A DNA stretch of 64,000 nucleotides from Martelella endophytica (GTDB lineage: Bacteria > Pseudomonadota > Alphaproteobacteria > Rhizobiales > Rhizobiaceae). The stretch lies in NCBI RefSeq assembly GCF_000960975.1, contig NZ_CP010803.1, positions 1,391,944 through 1,455,943 on the forward strand. The letters are read 5' to 3'. Under the pieces are notes generated by a model. That model was not told the origin of the DNA. It did no database searches and saw only the letters and a list, made by a program, of their open reading frames with translations. Position numbers and translations under genes: made by a program. Shown piece after piece: positions 45,921 to 53,830 of the stretch. Each line of letters opens with the position of its first letter. Position 1 is the stretch's first letter.

Positions 45921-47306
45921 TCAGGCAAGCGCGTCGAGGATGCGGATCCAGGAGCGGATGCCCTTGTGATAGGACGAGAGCTCGTATTTCTCGTTCGGCG
46001 AATGGATGCGGTCGTCGTTGAGGCCGAAGCCGACGAGCAGCGAATCCATGCCGAGCTTCTTCTGGAAATCGCCGACAATCGGGATCGAGCCGCCCATGCC
46101 GATGACCACGGCCGGCTTCGGCCATTCGTCGGAAAGGGCTGCCTGGGCCTTCTTCAGGAAGGGCGCGTTGTAATCCAGATGGATCGCCGGCGAGCCGCCA
46201 TGGGGATGGAAGTCGACCTTGCAGTCGGCCGGGATCTTCGAGCGCACGTAAGCGCGGAAACTGTCGCGGATCTTTGCCGGGTCTTGCGTTCCGACGAGGC
46301 GGAAGGAGACCTTTGCCGAGGCTTTCGCAGCGATCACGGTCTTGAAGCCCTCACCGGTGTAGCCGCCGGTGATACCGTTGACTTCGGCGGTCGGCCGGGT
46401 CCAGGTGAGCTCCAGCACGGAACGGCCCTTTTCGCCGGAGGGAACCGAAAGGCCGATGCTGCCGAGGAAGCGCTCGTCGGTTTCTCCGAGCTGTTCCCAG
46501 CCCTTCTTCACATCTTCCGGGGTTTCCTCGACACCGTCATAGAAGCCATCGAGTGTCACCCGGCCGGTCTCGTCGTGGAGGCCGGCGAGGATGCCGGAAA
46601 GAATGTGGATCGGATTGGCGGCAGCGCCGCCGAAGAAGCCGGAGTGCAGATCGCGGTCGGCGGCGGTGATCACCACCTCATCGCCGACGAGGCCGCGCAG
46701 CGTTGCGGCGATTGCCGGCGTCTCGCGGTCCCACATGCCGGTGTCGCAGACGAGTGCGAAGTCCGCCTTGATCAGGTCGCCATGTTCTTCGATGAAGGCT
46801 GGAAGCGATGGCGAGCCGGATTCCTCCTCGCCCTCGAACATCACAGTCACCTTTACCGGCAGCGCACCGTTCTCCTCACGGTAGGCGCGGCAGGCCTGCA
46901 GGAAGGTCATCAGCTGACCCTTGTCGTCGCTGGTGCCTCGGCCGGTGAGGATCTTGCGGCCGGGTTCGACCTCCTTGACGGCCGGCGAAAACGGATCGCT
47001 CTCCCAGAGCTCGATCGGGTCCACGGGTTGCACATCATAGTGGCCGTAAAACAGCACGTGCGGGGCGCCCTCAGGCGCGTTCTCGCTGGTGCCGACAACC
47101 ATCGGATGGCCCTTGGTCGGATAGGCGGTGGCGGAAAAGCCGAGCGTCTTCAGTTCGCCCACCAGCCACTCGGCGGCTTCGGCGCATTTTTCCTTGTAGG
47201 CCGGATCGGTCGAGATCGAGGGGATGCGCAGGAGCTCGAACAACTTGTCGAGACTGGAGGGGAGGTTGTCGTCGGCGCGCTTCAGCAGCGCTTCAAGTTC
47301 GGTCAT
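45921..47306 (-). CDS. M20-family dipeptidase/aminoacylase
   Basis: A 461-residue zinc peptidase of the M20 family. Metal and catalytic motifs are FYGHYDVQP (His, Asp), GRGTSDDKGQ (Asp) and EGEEESGSP (Glu-Glu), and near the C-terminus MGGSIP with later His. It is cytosolic and likely cleaves dipeptides or acylated amino acids. ATG at 47306 is the start of the conserved protein; the longer open frame lacks support. Its upstream region holds a structured RNA terminating 94 nt before the start codon. Confidence 0.9.
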   Translation of the reverse strand: MTELEALLKRADDNLPSSLDKLFELLRIPSISTDPAYKEKCAEAAEWLVGELKTLGFSATAYPTKGHPMVVGTSENAPEGAPHVLFYGHYDVQPVDPIELWESDPFSPAVKEVEPGRKILTGRGTSDDKGQLMTFLQACRAYREENGALPVKVTVMFEGEEESGSPSLPAFIEEHGDLIKADFALVCDTGMWDRETPAIAATLRGLVGDEVVITAADRDLHSGFFGGAAANPIHILSGILAGLHDETGRVTLDGFYDGVEETPEDVKKGWEQLGETDERFLGSIGLSVPSGEKGRSVLELTWTRPTAEVNGITGGYTGEGFKTVIAAKASAKVSFRLVGTQDPAKIRDSFRAYVRSKIPADCKVDFHPHGGSPAIHLDYNAPFLKKAQAALSDEWPKPAVVIGMGGSIPIVGDFQKKLGMDSLLVGFGLNDDRIHSPNEKYELSSYHKGIRSWIRILDALA

Positions 47307-47399
47307 GTGCAGAACCTCGGGTTGGCGCGAAAAAGATGGGGCGACCATAGGCCATGGGAGGGTGATTTGAAAACATGCGATTGGCAGCATCAGGGCATG

Positions 47400-47565
47400 A
47401 AAAAGCCGCCATGGCCTGGAGGGGGGCGGACCATGGCGGCTGCTTTTTGGGACAAGGGCCGGAGAGGGGGGATGGAGCCCTTGTCCTTACTGTCTGAAGA
47501 GGCGGGGGACGAGCCTCTGTCAGGCACCGGCGTTTTGAGGCGCCGTTGAGTTCTAAATGTACTTC
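47400..47565 (-). ncRNA. Structured small RNA, alpha-r7-like (Smr7C/Sra03 family)
   Basis: On the leftward strand four hairpins follow each other: CGGCG/CGCCG (47528-47545), AGAGGC/GCCTCT (47498-47518), a 10-bp stem GGACAAGGGC/GCCCTTGTCC (47450-47486), and a terminator stem AGCCGCCATGG/CCATGGCGGCT (47404-47441) followed by TTTTT. Three hairpin loops contain runs of C (anti-Shine-Dalgarno-like). The family alpha-r7 of Rhizobiales has this architecture and, as I recall it, lies between polA and a peptidase gene, as here. The 5' end near 47565 is an estimate; TTGAAT at 47574-47579 may be its -35. It could instead be a leader of the peptidase gene. Confidence 0.7.
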
Positions 47566-47740
47566 GAAATGTGTCGATTCAAGGGACACGGTCGGCCGTT
47601 TCGTTACAAATCGGTAATATTGCTGCATCGTGCAGCTGTTTTTCGCGTTTTGCTGTGCATCAAGTTTCAGGCGTGCATCCTGGGATTGCGGGTGAGGCTT
47701 TCGGATGGACCTTTCAGGCTGTCCACGGTATGGATTCGCC
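47566..47740. promoter_or_regulatory. Divergent promoter region between the small RNA and polA
   Basis: A 175-bp A+T-richer stretch expected to hold the leftward promoter of the small RNA and the rightward polA promoter. No feature beyond weak promoter-like hexamers was recognised. Confidence 0.4.
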
Positions 47741-50692
47741 ATGAAAAAAGACGACCACCTTTTCCTGATCGATGGCTCCGGCTTCATCTTCCGCGCCTTT
47801 CACGCGCTGCCGCCGCTGACCCGCAAATCCGATGGCCTGCCGGTCGGCGCGGTCTCGGGCTTTTGCAACATGCTGTGGAAGCTTCTGACGCAGGCGCGCG
47901 ACACCTCCGTGGGCGTCACGCCGACGCATCTGGCGGTGATCTTCGACTTTTCGTCGCAGACCTTCCGCAAGGAAATCTACCCGGACTACAAGGCCCACCG
48001 GCCGCCGCCGCCGGAAGATCTGGTGCCGCAGTTCTCGCTGATTCGCGAGGCGACACGCGCCTTCAACCTGCCCTGCATCGAAATGGAGGGTTATGAGGCC
48101 GACGACATCATCGCCACCTATGCCCGCCTGGCGGTCGAAGCCGGCGGCGATGCGACCATCATCTCGTCCGACAAGGACCTGATGCAGCTCGTTGGCCCGC
48201 GCGTGCATATGTATGACGGCATGAAGGATCGCCAGATCGGCGTACCGGAGGTGATCGAGAAATGGGGCGTTCCGCCGGAAAAGATGATCGACCTGCAGGC
48301 GCTCACCGGTGATTCGGTCGATAACGTTCCGGGCGTGCCCGGCATCGGCCCGAAGACGGCGGCGACGCTGCTTGAGGAGTTCGGCGATCTCGACAACCTT
48401 CTGGCCAACGCCGAGACCATCAAGCAGAACAAGCGCCGCGAAAACATCATCGCCAGCCGCGAACTGGTGCAGATTTCAAGGCAGCTGGTGACGCTGAAGC
48501 AGGATTGCCCGGTGGAACTGCCGCTCGAGGCGCTGTCGCTGGAACCGCAGGACGGGCCGAAGCTCGTTTCCTTCCTGAAGGCGATGGAGTTCAATTCGCT
48601 GACCCGGCGCGTCGCCGAGGCGACGGGGGCAGAGGCGCAGGCGATCGATGCCGCGCCCGTCGATGTCGAGTGGGGCACCTCCGCCCACGGGCCGGATCTC
48701 GATCCGGGTGCGGGCACGGCACCTGCGGCGAAGCAAGCGGGATCGGCCGATGTCGGCCAGGGCACGCGCCCTGCAGACCTTGCCGCCGCGCGGGCGGCGC
48801 GTTTTGCGGCGCTTCCGATCGATCGCGACGGCTACGAGACCATCCGCGACCTGACCTCGCTTCAGGGCTGGATCGAGGCGGCGCGCGAGCGCGGCCTGGT
48901 CGCCTTCGACACGGAGACCACCTCGCTCGATGCGATGCAGGCCGAACTCGTCGGCTTTTCGCTGGCGCTTTACGACGAGGACGCCAAGGACAAACCAGTC
49001 CGCGCGGCCTATGTGCCGCTCACCCACAAGTCCGGCCACGACGATCTCCTCGGCGGCGGCCTTGCCGAGGGGCAGATACGCTTCGATGACGCGCTTGCGG
49101 CGCTGAAGGGGTTGCTCGAGGACGAAGCGGTCAAGAAGATCGCCCAGAACCTCAAATACGACTACCTGGTGATGCGTCGCCATGGCATCACGGTGAAGAA
49201 TTTCGATGACACCATGCTGATTTCCTATGTGCTCGATTCGGGTATGGGCGGGCACGGCATGGATGCGCTTTCGGAAAAATGGCTCGGCCACCAGCCCATC
49301 CCCTACAAGGAGGTTGCCGGCTCCGGCCGCAACATGGTGACCTTCGATCATGTCGATATCGCCCGCGCGACCGCCTATGCCGCCGAGGATGCCGATGTGA
49401 CGCTCCGCCTCTGGCTGGTGCTGAAGCCGCGGCTTGCCGCCGAAAAGGTGACAAGCGTCTATGAGCGCCTGGAACGGCCGCTGCTGCCGGTGCTGGCCGC
49501 GATGGAAGAGCGCGGCATTTCCGTCGACCGACAGATTCTGTCGCGGCTTTCCGGTGAACTGGCGCAGAAGGCGGCGGCGCTCGAAGACGAGATCTACGAG
49601 CTTGCCGGCGAACGCTTCAACATCGGCTCGCCCAAGCAGCTTGGCGATATTCTGTTCGGCAAGATGGGGTTGCCCGGCGGCAAGAAGACCAAGAGCGGAC
49701 AGTGGTCGACGGCCGTACAGGTGCTCGACGATCTTGCCGCCGAAGGCCTGCCGCTGCCGAGCCGCATCGTCGACTGGCGGCAGATGACCAAGCTGAAATC
49801 GACCTATACCGACGCGCTGCCGGGCTACATCCATCCCGAGACGAGGCGGGTCCACACCTCCTATTCGCTGGCCTCGACCACCACCGGGCGGCTGTCCTCG
49901 TCGGAACCCAACCTGCAGAACATTCCGGTCAGGACGGCGGAGGGCCGCAAGATCCGCACGGCCTTCATCGCCACGCCCGGCCACAAGCTGCTCTCGGCCG
50001 ACTACAGCCAGATCGAGTTGCGCGTGCTTGCCCATGTCGCCGATATCGCCCAGCTCAAGCAGGCCTTTGCCGATGGCATCGACATTCACGCGATGACGGC
50101 ATCGGAAATGTTCGGGGTGCCGGTGGAAGGCATGCCGGGCGAGGTACGCCGGCGCGCGAAGGCGATCAATTTCGGCATCATCTACGGTATCTCCGCCTTC
50201 GGTCTTGCCAACCAGCTCGCCATCGAGCGTTCCGAAGCCGGCGACTACATCAAGCGCTATTTCGAGCGCTTTCCCGGCATCCGCGATTACATGGAAAAGA
50301 CCAAGGCCGAGGCCCGCGACAGGGGATACGTCGAAACCATTTTCGGCCGGCGCATCCACTATCCGGAAATCAAATCGTCGAACCATCAGGTCCGGAGCTT
50401 CAACGAGCGTGCGGCGATCAATGCGCCGATCCAGGGCTCGGCGGCCGATATCATCCGCCGCGCCATGGTCCGCATCGAGCCGGAACTCGCCGCAGCAGGC
50501 CTTGGCGACAGCACGAAAATGCTGCTGCAGGTCCACGACGAACTAATCTTCGAGGTCGAGGACGCGGCTGCCGAGAAGGCGCAGGCCATGATCGTCGATG
50601 TCATGGAAAACGCGGCAATGCCGGCCGTTTCGATGGCCGTACCGCTCAAGGTCGATGCCCGCGCCGCCCAGAACTGGGACGAAGCCCACTGA
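47741..50692 (+). CDS. polA: DNA polymerase I
   Basis: A 983-residue Pol I with all three domains. The 5'-nuclease part (about 1-300) has LIDGSGFIFRAFHAL, DYKAHRPP and EADDIIAT, DKDLMQLV, GDSVDNVPGVPGIG. The 3'-5' proofreading part has FDTETTSLD (DxE near 390), NLKYD and AAEDADVT, so proofreading looks intact. The polymerase has SADYSQIELR (motif A, near 753), RRRAKAINFGIIYG (motif B) and QVHDELIFEV (motif C, near 931). It removes RNA primers and fills repair gaps. ATG at 47741 starts the conserved MKKDDHLFLIDG. It is followed 22 bp later by an SMR gene. Confidence 0.97.
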   Translation: MKKDDHLFLIDGSGFIFRAFHALPPLTRKSDGLPVGAVSGFCNMLWKLLTQARDTSVGVTPTHLAVIFDFSSQTFRKEIYPDYKAHRPPPPEDLVPQFSLIREATRAFNLPCIEMEGYEADDIIATYARLAVEAGGDATIISSDKDLMQLVGPRVHMYDGMKDRQIGVPEVIEKWGVPPEKMIDLQALTGDSVDNVPGVPGIGPKTAATLLEEFGDLDNLLANAETIKQNKRRENIIASRELVQISRQLVTLKQDCPVELPLEALSLEPQDGPKLVSFLKAMEFNSLTRRVAEATGAEAQAIDAAPVDVEWGTSAHGPDLDPGAGTAPAAKQAGSADVGQGTRPADLAAARAARFAALPIDRDGYETIRDLTSLQGWIEAARERGLVAFDTETTSLDAMQAELVGFSLALYDEDAKDKPVRAAYVPLTHKSGHDDLLGGGLAEGQIRFDDALAALKGLLEDEAVKKIAQNLKYDYLVMRRHGITVKNFDDTMLISYVLDSGMGGHGMDALSEKWLGHQPIPYKEVAGSGRNMVTFDHVDIARATAYAAEDADVTLRLWLVLKPRLAAEKVTSVYERLERPLLPVLAAMEERGISVDRQILSRLSGELAQKAAALEDEIYELAGERFNIGSPKQLGDILFGKMGLPGGKKTKSGQWSTAVQVLDDLAAEGLPLPSRIVDWRQMTKLKSTYTDALPGYIHPETRRVHTSYSLASTTTGRLSSSEPNLQNIPVRTAEGRKIRTAFIATPGHKLLSADYSQIELRVLAHVADIAQLKQAFADGIDIHAMTASEMFGVPVEGMPGEVRRRAKAINFGIIYGISAFGLANQLAIERSEAGDYIKRYFERFPGIRDYMEKTKAEARDRGYVETIFGRRIHYPEIKSSNHQVRSFNERAAINAPIQGSAADIIRRAMVRIEPELAAAGLGDSTKMLLQVHDELIFEVEDAAAEKAQAMIVDVMENAAMPAVSMAVPLKVDARAAQNWDEAH

Positions 50693-50714
50693 GTTTCCGG
50701 AAAGAGGAACCGCA

Positions 50715-51059
50715 ATGAACCCTGCGCTCGCCGCCTATGGCGCCCTCGGTATCGCGATCGTCTGCGAGGTGATCGGCTCGACGCTGCTGCAGAAGTCCTA
50801 CGGCTTCACCCGGCTGCTGCCGACCATCGGCGTGGCGGTGTTCTATATCGTCGCCTTCTTCTGCCTGTCACAGGCGCTGAAGACCATTCCGCTGGGCGTC
50901 GCCTATGCGATATGGGCCGGACTTGGGATCGTGCTGACGGCGGCCGTCAGCACGCTCGTGCTGCGGCAGAACCTTGACCTCGCCGCCTGGGTCGGCATCG
51001 CCATGATCGTCGGCGGCGTCCTGGTGATGAACCTGTTCTCGAGTGCCACGGGGCACTGA
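50715..51059 (+). CDS. SMR-family multidrug/quaternary-ammonium efflux protein
   Basis: A 114-residue, four-helix membrane protein of the EmrE type. The essential Glu in helix 1 is present (GIAIVCEVIGSTLLQKS, E18), as is the helix 3 pattern VAYAIWAGLGIVLTA. SMR proteins work as antiparallel dimers exporting cations or guanidinium with protons. Ribosome site AAAGAGGAA precedes the ATG. It is 22 bp after polA and may share its transcript. Confidence 0.9.
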   Translation: MNPALAAYGALGIAIVCEVIGSTLLQKSYGFTRLLPTIGVAVFYIVAFFCLSQALKTIPLGVAYAIWAGLGIVLTAAVSTLVLRQNLDLAAWVGIAMIVGGVLVMNLFSSATGH

Positions 51060-51100
51060 AGGCGCTGCCGCTGCACGGTGTGCCGCTCGCTCCATATACT

Positions 51101-51250
51101 CTCTCCCGCTTGCGGGAGAGATGCCCCGAAAGGGGCAGTGAGGGTGAAGCAGCATGTCCGTTCGTGAGAGCGTTCGTGTGGATACGTTCCCCCCTCACTG
51201 TCGCTGTCGTGACATCTCCCCCCCTTCTGGGGCGAGATGGTTGGGGGCAA
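51101..51250. repeat. RIME-like intergenic repeat (copy 1)
   Basis: Begins with the palindrome CTCTCCCGCTTGCGGGAGAG, followed by ATGCCCCGAAAGGGGCAGTG and AGGGTGA, and closes with CACTGTCGCTGTCGTGACAT and CTCCCCCCCTTCTGGGGCGAGAT. The outer parts are inverted copies of each other, so the whole can fold on itself. The same arrangement occurs at 60589-60745. Such palindromic elements are scattered in rhizobial genomes. Confidence 0.75.
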
Positions 51251-51306
51251 TGCGGTAAGGACGTCGCGAGAAAAGCGATCTTGAGGACAGCCGAGAGGCG
51301 CCTGTT

Positions 51307-51873
51307 TCACCCCTTCACGCATCCGCCGATCACCTGCGCCAGCCGTGCTCCCGCCTCTTCCAACGCGCCGGAATTGTCGATGGTAATCACATCGAAGGGG
51401 CCGTCGACGTTCATGGTGGAGCGGGCGAGGCGGCGCAGGATGTCGTCGCGGGTCTCGCGGCCGCGCGCTTCGAGACGCGCTGCAAGGATTTCCGGCCGCG
51501 CGGTGACGTTGACGACGGTGAGGTGATCGAAAGCGGCGGAAAACAGCGGCAGCGCCGAGCGCGAACCGTTGCAGACGGCGATGCCGCCGGCCCTGACGAA
51601 AGCCTGGGTCTCGGCCGGAATGCCGTAGAACAGCCTGTGCGCTTCCCATGACACGACGAAGCCGCCGGCCATCGCAGCGGCCGTGAACGCTTCCTTCGTC
51701 ATCGTCGCGTGGTCTTCGGTCGCACCATCGGCCGGGCGGGTGATCACCCGGCGGACGAAACGGACCGAAGGATGATCCCGGTAGAGGGCGGCTGCGTGGT
51801 TGATCAGGCTGTCCTTGCCGGCCCCGCTCGGGCCGACCACGACGATGATGCGGCCGGCCGGCTTTGCGTCCAT
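51307..51873 (-). CDS. phnN: Ribose 1,5-bisphosphate phosphokinase
   Basis: A 188-residue P-loop kinase (VVVGPSGAGKDSL) that phosphorylates ribose 1,5-bisphosphate to PRPP, the final salvage step of the C-P lyase pathway. RRVITRPADGATEDH matches the guanylate-kinase-like fold. ATG at 51873 (MDAKPAGRIIVV) is chosen over an earlier start within phnM. It follows phnM with 4 bp between and ends the phn operon. Confidence 0.92.
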   Translation of the reverse strand: MDAKPAGRIIVVVGPSGAGKDSLINHAAALYRDHPSVRFVRRVITRPADGATEDHATMTKEAFTAAAMAGGFVVSWEAHRLFYGIPAETQAFVRAGGIAVCNGSRSALPLFSAAFDHLTVVNVTARPEILAARLEARGRETRDDILRRLARSTMNVDGPFDVITIDNSGALEEAGARLAQVIGGCVKG

Positions 51874-51877
51874 GGCT

Positions 51878-53017
51878 TCAGGCCACCCGCTGCCCGGCGC
51901 GCCAGACGGCACGGGTCACGGGGACGCCCTCCGGCCGGCGCACACGCACGAGATCGGCGCGAAGCCCCTCTGCGATACGGCCGCGATCATCAAGGCCCAC
52001 CGATTTCGCAGGTGTTGCGGTGACCATCTTCAGCGCCTTCGGCAGCGAGATCTCCTCAACCTCATCGGCAAGAATAAAGGGGGCGTAGATCAGGCTGAGC
52101 GGCACGTAGTCCGACGACAGCACATCCAGCACCCCGGCCTTGGCCAGATCGCGGGCGGCGATGTTGCCGGAGTGGGACTTGCCGCGCACCACATTCGGCG
52201 CGCCCATCAAGACCGAAAGCCCGGCCTTGTGCGAGGCGCTTGCGGCATCGAAGGTGGTCGGAAACTCGGCGACCCGAACGCCTTGCTCTATCGCCTCGTC
52301 GACATGCGCGATGGTGGCGTCGTCATGGCTGGCAATGGTGATGCCGCGTGCCTTGCAGTGATCGGAGATCATCTTGCGATGCTTGTCGGAGTATTTCGCC
52401 GAGGAGGCCTGCCGTCCCTTGACGAAGGCATCGAAGGCTTCATCGGAAAGGCCGCGCTTGGTCTTGTAGTAGAGGATGTACTGGTCGAGATTGGTGAACT
52501 GGCGCTGGCCGGGCGCATGGTCCATCAGCGATGCCAGCCTGACATGCGGGTCATCCTCGAAATCGGTGAAATGGTCGATGACGTCGGCGGCCGAGACTTC
52601 GCAGCGAAGGTGGATCAGGTGCTGCGCCCGCAGCCGATCCTCGCGCTCGGCCTGCTGGATGGCATTGGCCATGTCGCGCATCTCGCCGTGCCGGAAGCCG
52701 CCATCCTCATCCGACCCCATGCGCAGGCAGTCGAAGACGGTGGTGATGCCGGAGGTGACGACCTGGGCGTCGTGCGCCTGCACGGCTGCGATCTGGTTCC
52801 AGCGCACGCCGGGGCGCGGCGAATAGTGGCTTTCGAGATGGTCTGTGTGCAGCTCGATGAGGCCGGGGATCAGGAAGTCGCCCTCGAAATTCTCGCCCTT
52901 CGACATCCTGCCCTCGGAGATATCGGCAATCTTGCCGTCGCGGATGAGCACCGAGCCTTCGAGGATATCGTCCTCCAGCACGATGCGGGCATTGGTGAAG
53001 ATGGTTTCTGCGGTCAT
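51878..53017 (-). CDS. phnM: RPnTP hydrolase (alpha-D-ribose 1-methylphosphonate 5-triphosphate diphosphatase)
   Basis: A 379-residue amidohydrolase that removes pyrophosphate from the ribosyl-phosphonate triphosphate made by PhnGHIL. The metal-binding IELHTDHLESHYSPRPGVRW is the PhnM version of HxH, and later HEVSAADVIDHF-like His, IASHDDAT and DYVPLSL appear. Length fits. It lies 14 bp after the DUF1045 gene and just before phnN. Confidence 0.94.
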   Translation of the reverse strand: MTAETIFTNARIVLEDDILEGSVLIRDGKIADISEGRMSKGENFEGDFLIPGLIELHTDHLESHYSPRPGVRWNQIAAVQAHDAQVVTSGITTVFDCLRMGSDEDGGFRHGEMRDMANAIQQAEREDRLRAQHLIHLRCEVSAADVIDHFTDFEDDPHVRLASLMDHAPGQRQFTNLDQYILYYKTKRGLSDEAFDAFVKGRQASSAKYSDKHRKMISDHCKARGITIASHDDATIAHVDEAIEQGVRVAEFPTTFDAASASHKAGLSVLMGAPNVVRGKSHSGNIAARDLAKAGVLDVLSSDYVPLSLIYAPFILADEVEEISLPKALKMVTATPAKSVGLDDRGRIAEGLRADLVRVRRPEGVPVTRAVWRAGQRVA

Positions 53018-53030
53018 AGCTCTCTGTCTT

Positions 53031-53726
53031 TCAATTGCGGCCCCCGGTCAGCGGTTGCCAGCGGCGTATCGTGAACGGCGCGCCGCGGCTTTCCTCGACA
53101 AACAGGCCAAGACCGGTGACGGCAAGCGGCTTGTCGATAAAGGGAGCGAAGTAGGTCTCCACCGCGCCGCCGACGACGGAGGCGTCCGTGCCGGCAACGG
53201 GGCCGGTCAGTGTCATGTGGAAGCGGAACTCGTCGAAAACGTAAGGGTAGCCCCAGCGCATCATGTTCTCGCGCTGGACTTCGGAGAGCGTTTCCGGCTT
53301 GCGGCGGGCGATCTCGTCATTGAGGAGGGGCGCGCGCATCGGCTCGAAATGCTCGACGACATCGGCGGCGAAGGCCTGCAGCGTGTCATAGTTTTCGGCG
53401 GGAACGAGGGCGTAGAACTTGCCGATCTGGCCGAGCACGATCTTCGGTATGTTGAATGTCGCGGTGTTGCGGCAGTAGACGTCGAAGGCGGCTTCAAGGG
53501 CCGACGGCGTGATGTTTTCGGCAAGCCGGAACGGCGCCTTCAGCGTGGCGTGGAAGCCGTAGCGCGCTGCGGCTGCGGTCACCGTGCTCATCCGGCCCGG
53601 CGGCAGGCCGACGGTGTCGGGGAAGGGGCGTTCAGCGCCTTCGAAGGCGTCATAGCCGAGCCAGCGGCTTGCGGCTTCTGTCAGCGGATCGTCGGCGGGC
53701 GGGGTAAAGTAGATCGCATATCGCAA
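53031..53726 (-). CDS. DUF1045 phosphonate-operon protein, 2H-phosphoesterase-like
   Basis: A 231-residue protein of the DUF1045 family found in phosphonate operons. Two H-x-T motifs are visible, FHATLKAPF and FHMTLTGPV, spaced like the catalytic pairs of 2H phosphoesterases (RNA ligase/cyclic phosphodiesterase fold). The start is TTG at 53726 (LRYAIYFTPPADDP), where family members start MRYAIYFTP; GAGG lies about 10 nt upstream. It sits between the permease genes and phnM-phnN. As PhnP is not seen in the window, it may open the cyclic ribose phosphate that PhnJ makes; this is an inference. Confidence 0.85.
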   Translation of the reverse strand: MRYAIYFTPPADDPLTEAASRWLGYDAFEGAERPFPDTVGLPPGRMSTVTAAAARYGFHATLKAPFRLAENITPSALEAAFDVYCRNTATFNIPKIVLGQIGKFYALVPAENYDTLQAFAADVVEHFEPMRAPLLNDEIARRKPETLSEVQRENMMRWGYPYVFDEFRFHMTLTGPVAGTDASVVGGAVETYFAPFIDKPLAVTGLGLFVEESRGAPFTIRRWQPLTGGRN

Positions 53727-53830
53727 AGCAGGTGTCCTCGAAATCGCATTCTGGCGCGGCGAAGGGGCGCATGGCGCTCTTGGGAACGAATCCTGCGCGG
53801 ATTCGCCAAGAGACACAATGCCCTCACCAC

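Noticed and set aside
48476..50536. A 686-codon open frame antisense to polA
   Set aside because: polA is certain on the other strand; long antisense frames are expected from GC-rich third positions, and this one has low-complexity composition and no motif.
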